A stretch of 28,571 nt of DNA from Clostridia bacterium (GTDB lineage Bacteria; Bacillota_A; Clostridia; Oscillospirales; CAG-272). The stretch's first letter is position 1. Each line of letters begins with the position of its first letter. Position numbers and translations under genes: made by a program. A model generated the notes under the pieces. It did no database searches. It was not told the DNA's origin and worked only from the letters and a program-made list of their open reading frames with translations. Of this stretch, positions 24,568-28,571 are shown piece by piece. The stretch spans positions 1 through 28,571 of the forward strand of contig JAFQLN010000014.1 in NCBI GenBank assembly GCA_017414585.1, given 5' to 3'.

Positions 24568-24586
24568 TGAAACGGTTTTCATTATA
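24568..24586 (-). promoter_or_regulatory. Candidate -10 box and operator of marR
   Basis: TATAAT on the minus strand at 24581-24586 is followed directly by the inverted repeat TGAAA-N4-TTTCA (24568-24581), which would be a fitting place for a dimeric repressor. No convincing -35 box is present. Confidence 0.45.
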
Positions 24587-24704
24587 ACAGAATCGTGTGA
24601 ACAGGGATAGCCTGAATTTATTAACAATTCAAATCATTCCCATGTTTGTACCAAATTCATCCGGCAGCCTGCCCTCTCAGCCGCAAAAATCACGGAGGTA
24701 CCGC

Positions 24705-25391
24705 ATGAACACAATCTATGACAGCATCCTGTTCGATCTGGACGGTACGCTGTGGGACGCATCGTCCGTCACTGCCGAAACGTGGGTCGAAGTTCTGAAA
24801 AATCACCCGGGGGTATCCTGTGCCGCCGAGATGAACGCGCACACGGTCAAGACCTACATGGGACTGACGAACGAGGAACTGGCGGCGCTTTTCTTCCCCG
24901 ATCTGCCTTTCGATGAAGCCTTCGCGCTCATGCAGGAAAGCTGTGCGCTCGAGAACGAATGGCTGCCCGTCCGCGGAGGAACGCTGTATCCCTCCGTCCG
25001 CAAAACGCTCGAAGCCCTCTGCAAAAGCGGATACAGGCTGTTTATCGTCTCGAACTGTCAGGACGGCTACATCGAAGCCTTTCTGGATGCGCACGGAATG
25101 CGGGACGTCATCGGGGACTGGGAATGCTCCGGACGCACGGGACTGCCGAAAGCGGACAACATCCGTGCGGTTATGAACCGGAACGGACTGAAAAACGCAG
25201 TCTACGTCGGCGATACGGTCAGTGATGCTGTCGGTGCACGAGGAGCAGAAATCCCGTTTGTCTACTGTCTTTACGGTTTCGGCGAGGCATACGGACGCGG
25301 AAAAACGGACGATTACGACGCCGCTGTAGAAACCATCGCCGATCTCCCCGCTCTGCTCCGTCAGAGAATTACAGAACAAAGGAAAAAATAA
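24705..25391 (+). CDS. HAD-superfamily hydrolase (phosphoglycolate phosphatase-like)
   Basis: A 228-residue HAD phosphatase. The nucleophile motif LFDLDGT (Asp11, Asp13) starts the protein, a helical cap follows, then motif II IVSNC, and motif IV VGDTVSDAVGA. This is the layout of Gph/beta-phosphoglucomutase-like subfamily I enzymes, with substrates such as phosphoglycolate or sugar phosphates; the true substrate is unknown. The ATG at 24705 has GGAGG upstream; a longer in-frame start at 24597 lacks one. It is the first of four genes with short gaps on the same strand. Confidence 0.9.
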   Translation: MNTIYDSILFDLDGTLWDASSVTAETWVEVLKNHPGVSCAAEMNAHTVKTYMGLTNEELAALFFPDLPFDEAFALMQESCALENEWLPVRGGTLYPSVRKTLEALCKSGYRLFIVSNCQDGYIEAFLDAHGMRDVIGDWECSGRTGLPKADNIRAVMNRNGLKNAVYVGDTVSDAVGARGAEIPFVYCLYGFGEAYGRGKTDDYDAAVETIADLPALLRQRITEQRKK

Positions 25392-25393
25392 TC

Positions 25394-26209
25394 ATGCAGA
25401 AATCGAATTTTCATACACACACCACCTTCTCCGACGGACATGACACCGTGCGGGAAATGATCGAAACGGCGCTCGAAAAGGGTTTTACCGCTCTCGGTTT
25501 TTCCGATCACAGTTTCTACCTTCCCGGATCAGACTGGTGCATGAGCGAAGCGGGTACACGGGAGAATATCGCCGCAATCCGCCGGGCACAGGAGCAGTAC
25601 AAAGGAAAAATTGCCGTGTACTGCGGCATTGAACTGGACGGTGAAAGCGAACGCCCCGAAAATCTCGGTTACGAATACGACTACATTCTCTCCTCGGTGC
25701 ACTCGATTGTCCGCCGCGGCGTGATTCTGCCCATCGACTCCAGTGCGGACAAACAGCGGCAGATTGTCAGCGAGCTGTGCGGCGGGAGCTGGTCGGAATT
25801 TGCAAAAATCTACTACGCATCGCTGACCGAGCACGTCTGCCGGAACAAAACGGACATTGTCGGGCACTTCGATCTGGTGACCAAGTACAGCCTGATGCCG
25901 GAAGACGACGACTACGTTCGCTATGCCATCGACGCGGTGCATGAAATCATGAAATACGTCAAGACCTTTGAACTGAACACCGGCGCCATCGCCCGCGGAC
26001 TGCGTACCGTCCCCTACCCGCCCGCGTATGTGCTCCGTGAAATTAAATCTCTCGGCGGACGTGTGATCATCACCTCCGACTGCCACTACCGCGCGAAACT
26101 CGACTGCTGGTTTGATGAAGCTGAGGCTTTCCTCACCGCACTGGGCTTTGCGAAAAACGAACACGCTGACCTGAACGATGTCGTCCGCGATATCGAAATC
26201 TGGGAATAA
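25394..26209 (+). CDS. PHP-domain phosphatase (histidinol-phosphatase-like)
   Basis: A 271-residue metal-dependent phosphoesterase of the PHP family. The first metal motif HTH is at residues 7-9, GFSDHSF is next, CGIELDGE and LSSVHSI supply further ligands, VGHFDLV and the C-terminal ITSDCHY complete the pattern. HisK-type histidinol phosphatases have this layout, but no his genes are nearby, so another phosphate ester is possible. It starts 2 bp after the HAD gene, so the two phosphatases are likely co-translated. Confidence 0.88.
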   Translation: MQKSNFHTHTTFSDGHDTVREMIETALEKGFTALGFSDHSFYLPGSDWCMSEAGTRENIAAIRRAQEQYKGKIAVYCGIELDGESERPENLGYEYDYILSSVHSIVRRGVILPIDSSADKQRQIVSELCGGSWSEFAKIYYASLTEHVCRNKTDIVGHFDLVTKYSLMPEDDDYVRYAIDAVHEIMKYVKTFELNTGAIARGLRTVPYPPAYVLREIKSLGGRVIITSDCHYRAKLDCWFDEAEAFLTALGFAKNEHADLNDVVRDIEIWE

Positions 26210-26222
26210 AATGGAGGCTTTT

Positions 26223-27266
26223 ATGAACTATCCGAAGAATATATATTCCGGCACATGGAAAGCGGGTCACTGTCAGGGCATCGCAGCGGACTCGGAAAAG
26301 GGGTACATCTACTACTCCTTCACGACGATGCTTGTAAAGACCGATTTTGACGGACATTTCATCGGTTCCGTAACGGGACTGTGCGGGCATCTCGGCTGCA
26401 TCGCTTTTTCCGAAAAAGACGGTATGGTATACGGCTCTCTGGAATACAAGAACGATGCCATCGGCAAGGGAATTCTGAAAATGCTCGACAGCGATATGAC
26501 CATTCCCGACCGCTTCTACATTGCTATTTTCGATGTTGACAAAATCAACGCTCCCGACATGGACGCACGCGATATCATGCGCTGCGCGTGTCTTGCTGAA
26601 GTCTGCAGCGACTACGCGGCGAAGGTCACGCTTGAGGACGGAACACTTCTCGACCACCGACACGGCTGCTCCGGCATTGACGGTACGGCAATCGGCCCCA
26701 TGTTCGGAGCGGACAGTGCTTCCGCCGATGCACAAAAATATCTCTTTGTCACCTACGGCATCTACGGGGACACTGCGCGCACGGACAACGATTATCAGGT
26801 TATCCTGCGCTACTCCCTTGACGATCTGCAGGCAAATGCCGCGCCGCTCGATCAGAATGCGATGCACGATATCGGACCCGCGCATCTCGGCAAGTATTTC
26901 GTTTTCACGGGCAACACAAACTGGGGTGTGCAAAATCTCGAATACGACGCATATTCGCATCGGTACTACATGGCAGTTTACCGCGGGAAGAAGGAAGCGT
27001 TCAAAAACCCGCCGATGTTTGCCATAGATGCGTCGGTTCTGCCGAAGAAGGCTGTGCTCGAAGGTGTATATCCCGAAACCGAAGCGGATGTTCTCACCCT
27101 TGACGATCACGGCACGGACGGATATGCCTATCCCCACGGACAGACCGGCATGGCGTCTCTCGGGGGCGGATATTTCTATATGTCCTACGAAGGCAGAAAC
27201 GAGGACGGGCAGTTCTCGAACGTGAAGCTGTGCAGACTCGACGGCGGCGATTTCACGGAAGTTTGA
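26223..27266 (+). CDS. Conserved-looking protein of unknown function, possibly beta-propeller
   Basis: A 347-residue cytoplasmic protein that I do not recognise. It has no signal peptide or membrane segment. Recurrent strand-like units such as GYIYYSFTTMLVKTDFDGH and GHLGCIAFSEKDGMVYGSLE suggest a beta-propeller, but the repeats are weak. Many His and Asp residues cluster in the middle (LDHRHGCSGIDG). The ATG at 26223 has GGAGG upstream and lies 13 bp after the PHP gene stop; a longer frame from 26178 would overlap that gene. Placement with two phosphatases suggests a role with a phosphorylated small molecule, a guess. Confidence 0.65.
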   Translation: MNYPKNIYSGTWKAGHCQGIAADSEKGYIYYSFTTMLVKTDFDGHFIGSVTGLCGHLGCIAFSEKDGMVYGSLEYKNDAIGKGILKMLDSDMTIPDRFYIAIFDVDKINAPDMDARDIMRCACLAEVCSDYAAKVTLEDGTLLDHRHGCSGIDGTAIGPMFGADSASADAQKYLFVTYGIYGDTARTDNDYQVILRYSLDDLQANAAPLDQNAMHDIGPAHLGKYFVFTGNTNWGVQNLEYDAYSHRYYMAVYRGKKEAFKNPPMFAIDASVLPKKAVLEGVYPETEADVLTLDDHGTDGYAYPHGQTGMASLGGGYFYMSYEGRNEDGQFSNVKLCRLDGGDFTEV

Positions 27267-27279
27267 GAAAGATAAGGAT

Positions 27280-27672
27280 ATGAAACGATTTCTCTACACC
27301 CTGATCCAATGCACATGGGGACTTCCCCAGACGCTCGCGGGGCTGGTTCTGTATCTGATCTGCCGGCGCAAAGGATGCCGATCCCATCTCTACCATGGCG
27401 GCATCTGCACGCACTGGCATCGCGGCGGCGGGGTTTCGCTGGGTCTGTTTTTCTTCTGCGAAGCCGGAGACCGTCTCACAGCGCACGAATACGGACACAC
27501 AATCCAGTCCCTCCTGCTCGGGCCGCTGTATCTTCTGGCTGTGGGGCTTCCGTCGTCGCTGTGGTGCAATCTGAAAATCTGCCGCGAGTACCGACAGCGC
27601 ACAAAAACACCGTACTCGCATCTGTACTGCGAAAAATGGGCGGACATTCTCGGAAAGAAGTACGGCGGCTGA
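27280..27672 (+). CDS. Small membrane protein with HEYGH motif
   Basis: A 130-residue protein with an HExxH-type zinc motif HEYGH at residues 69-73. A hydrophobic segment lies before it (about 12-28), a short one at about 52-60, and another directly after (about 76-97). A conserved-looking YCEKWAD with Glu118 could be the third metal ligand. The layout recalls minimal membrane metalloproteases, but the family is not one I can name and protease activity is inference. It starts 13 bp after the 347-aa gene with AAGGATA upstream, so it seems to be the last gene of the four-gene set. Confidence 0.7.
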   Translation: MKRFLYTLIQCTWGLPQTLAGLVLYLICRRKGCRSHLYHGGICTHWHRGGGVSLGLFFFCEAGDRLTAHEYGHTIQSLLLGPLYLLAVGLPSSLWCNLKICREYRQRTKTPYSHLYCEKWADILGKKYGG

Positions 27673-27689
27673 CATTCCGGGGCATCCGG

Positions 27690-27977
27690 TCAGGTACAGA
27701 ACGGACCCGGGCAGTCGGTGAAGACTTCCGCTGTCATGCCTGCGCCGAGCCGGAACGCGCTGATGAAGACTTCCTCCTCGTCCATGGACATCATTTCGAT
27801 TGAGAGATTCACGATTTTTTCGAGGATCTCTTTTTCTTCTTCGTTCAGTTTTTCCGAAAGCTGATCGATCAGTTCCGTCTGCCTTTTCTGGAGCCTCCAG
27901 TATTCGCTTCTCTTATCGACATACCGTTCTCCGGGTCTGCAGTTCCCCAGCCAGAGCGAGCGGATGATTTTGTACAT
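27690..27977 (-). CDS. DUF6809-like small protein
   Basis: A 95-residue protein. The order of landmarks (GNCRPGERY, RSEYWRLQKRQTELIDQL, LNEEEKEILEKIVNLSIEM, FISAFRLGAGMTAEVF) matches my recall of DUF6809, a family of small, mostly helical Firmicute proteins without known function. Coiled-coil potential is high in the middle. The ATG at 27977 has AAAGGAG upstream and a near-consensus promoter; a longer in-frame start at 28055 would begin inside that promoter's transcript start region. Its 3' end converges with the HEYGH gene (17 bp apart). Confidence 0.75.
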   Translation of the reverse strand: MYKIIRSLWLGNCRPGERYVDKRSEYWRLQKRQTELIDQLSEKLNEEEKEILEKIVNLSIEMMSMDEEEVFISAFRLGAGMTAEVFTDCPGPFCT

Positions 27978-28046
27978 GATTTTACATCTCCTTTGAAAAA
28001 TATTTTTATGTTTCTTTAAAGTTTTGTTTAAATACTTTATATATTG

Positions 28047-28076
28047 ATTATACACTATTTCGTGTTATATTGTCAA
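28047..28076 (-). promoter_or_regulatory. Sigma-A promoter of the DUF6809-like gene
   Basis: Minus strand: TTGACA (28071-28076), 18-bp spacer, TATAAT (28047-28052). Both boxes are exact consensus. The leader is about 65 nt and AT-rich. Confidence 0.8.
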
Positions 28077-28118
28077 GTATAAATTTAAACTTTCCCGTTT
28101 TTCAACAAAACGAATTAT

Positions 28119-28147
28119 TTGACATTATAAACTTTTTAGTATATAAT
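28119..28147 (+). promoter_or_regulatory. Sigma-A promoter of the small HTH gene
   Basis: TTGACA (28119-28124), 17-bp spacer, TATAAT (28142-28147), exact consensus. It is divergent from the promoter at 28047-28076, with about 42 bp between the two -35 boxes, where an HTH protein could control both. Confidence 0.85.
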
Positions 28148-28166
28148 ACAAACTGAGGTGATGATT

Positions 28167-28382
28167 ATGGCAATGCAGGAGAAAATCAGAATCTTGCTTA
28201 TCAAGCGCGGTAATATCCGTACAGCGGAACTTGCACGGCGGCTCGGAATCAGTCCGCAGAATTTTTATAACAGGTTAAAAAGAGACAACTTCACCGAAAA
28301 AGACTTACAGCAAATCGCAGAAGCACTCGACTGCAAACTCGAGATCAACTTCGTGATGAACGATACGGGTGAAAAAGTATAA
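28167..28382 (+). CDS. Small HTH DNA-binding protein (Cro/C1-like)
   Basis: A 71-residue single-domain protein. The helix-turn-helix is visible in TAELARRLGISPQNFYNRLKR, with the following QQIAEALDCKLEINFV typical of XRE-type regulators. No second domain is present. Possible starts are GTG 28158, ATG 28161 and ATG 28167; GAGG at 28155-28158 best fits ATG 28167. It is divergent from the DUF6809-like gene, so it may repress that gene and itself. A hairpin of repeat copy B right after the stop would end its transcript. Confidence 0.8.
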   Translation: MAMQEKIRILLIKRGNIRTAELARRLGISPQNFYNRLKRDNFTEKDLQQIAEALDCKLEINFVMNDTGEKV

Positions 28383-28388
28383 GCAAAG

Positions 28389-28527
28389 AAAAAGGGGCTA
28401 TCGCACGTAGGAAAATTTCCGAAATGCGGCAGCCCGTTTTTATTTGCAGATTGTTAGTTGTTCCTTTTTTCCTTTAGCGAGGAAAAAAGGAACCGAAAAA
28501 AGGAACTTTTTGGAAAGTCTTGGGTGT
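28389..28527. repeat. Dispersed hairpin repeat, copy B (inverted relative to copy A)
   Basis: The reverse complement aligns with 1-142 throughout. The 14-bp hairpin stem is 28460-28473 with 28480-28493; its reverse-strand loop is CGCTAA, as in copy A. Relative to copy A the stem has two base pairs changed on both sides, keeping perfect pairing. The second hairpin (28396-28405 with 28425-28434) has one mismatch and one wobble. Past the repeat, 28528-28571 holds two more hairpins (CGACCGT/ACGGTCG and GAGGGG/CCCCTC). Confidence 0.85.
28396..28441 (+). terminator. Terminator of the small HTH gene within repeat copy B
   Basis: GGCTATCGCA pairs with TGCGGCAGCC apart from one A-C mismatch and one wobble pair, and TTTTT follows at 28437-28441. 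It begins 13 bp after the HTH gene stop. Confidence 0.6.
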
Positions 28528-28571
28528 TTCGACCGTTGCGACGGTCGATGAGGGGCTTTGCCCCCTCAACC

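Noticed and set aside
1..28571. Composite transposon or integrative element bounded by the inverted end repeats
   Set aside because: No transposase, integrase or target duplication is seen and the interior is mostly housekeeping genes; dispersed repeats at contig breaks explain it better.
1..28571. tRNA or rRNA genes
   Set aside because: No cloverleaf-like stretch with T-arm motif and no rRNA sequence was noticed in the intergenic regions.

Overview
The window looks like one stretch of a gut-type Firmicute, most likely class Clostridia near the Oscillospiraceae/Ruminococcaceae. This is inferred from gene families, not from a marker-gene search. Supporting signs are AGGAGG-type ribosome binding sites, sigma-A promoters with 17-18 bp spacers, a T-box leader on ileS, an HPr with both His15 and Ser46, a DUF6809-type small protein, and many hairpin-rich intergenic repeats. 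Both ends of the window lie inside copies of the same repeat in opposite orientation. The window may therefore be a whole assembly contig that broke at repeats.

Layout. 1-142: repeat copy A. 203-3698: a fructan/sucrose locus with a PfkB sugar kinase and a GH32 fructosidase (both minus) and a divergent AraC regulator. 3701-7223: two exported proteins, a CotH/F5-8C lipoprotein and a surface protein with two duplicated modules and a variant sorting signal. 7438-10186: deoC, deoD and a Card1-like CARF nuclease in one minus-strand operon. 10294-13397: an alpha/beta hydrolase and an FAD-dependent oxidoreductase. 13585-14892: a secreted cysteine-rich protein with a consensus promoter. 14976-18581: housekeeping genes coaD, rsmD, uvrC and ptsH (minus). 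18849-22577: ileS with its promoter and T-box leader, plus about 300 bp of unexplained leader after the T-box terminator. 22848-24145: a sugar isomerase-like TIM barrel translationally coupled to an O6-alkylguanine methyltransferase. 24111-24539: a convergent MarR regulator. 24705-27672: a four-gene set (HAD phosphatase, PHP phosphatase, an unknown 347-aa protein, a small HEYGH membrane protein). 27690-28382: a DUF6809-like gene and a small HTH gene, divergent, each with a near-consensus promoter. 28389-28571: repeat copy B and further hairpins.

How genes work together. The AraC protein probably controls GH32 and PfkB, which would release and phosphorylate fructose. DeoD and DeoC handle deoxynucleoside breakdown. 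A Card1-type nuclease is translationally coupled to deoD, with no CRISPR array, cas gene or cyclic-oligonucleotide synthase in the window, which makes it the best candidate here for an undescribed functional link. The other leading observation is the end repeat: its 14-bp hairpin keeps perfect pairing through two compensatory base-pair changes, so its structure seems to be under selection.
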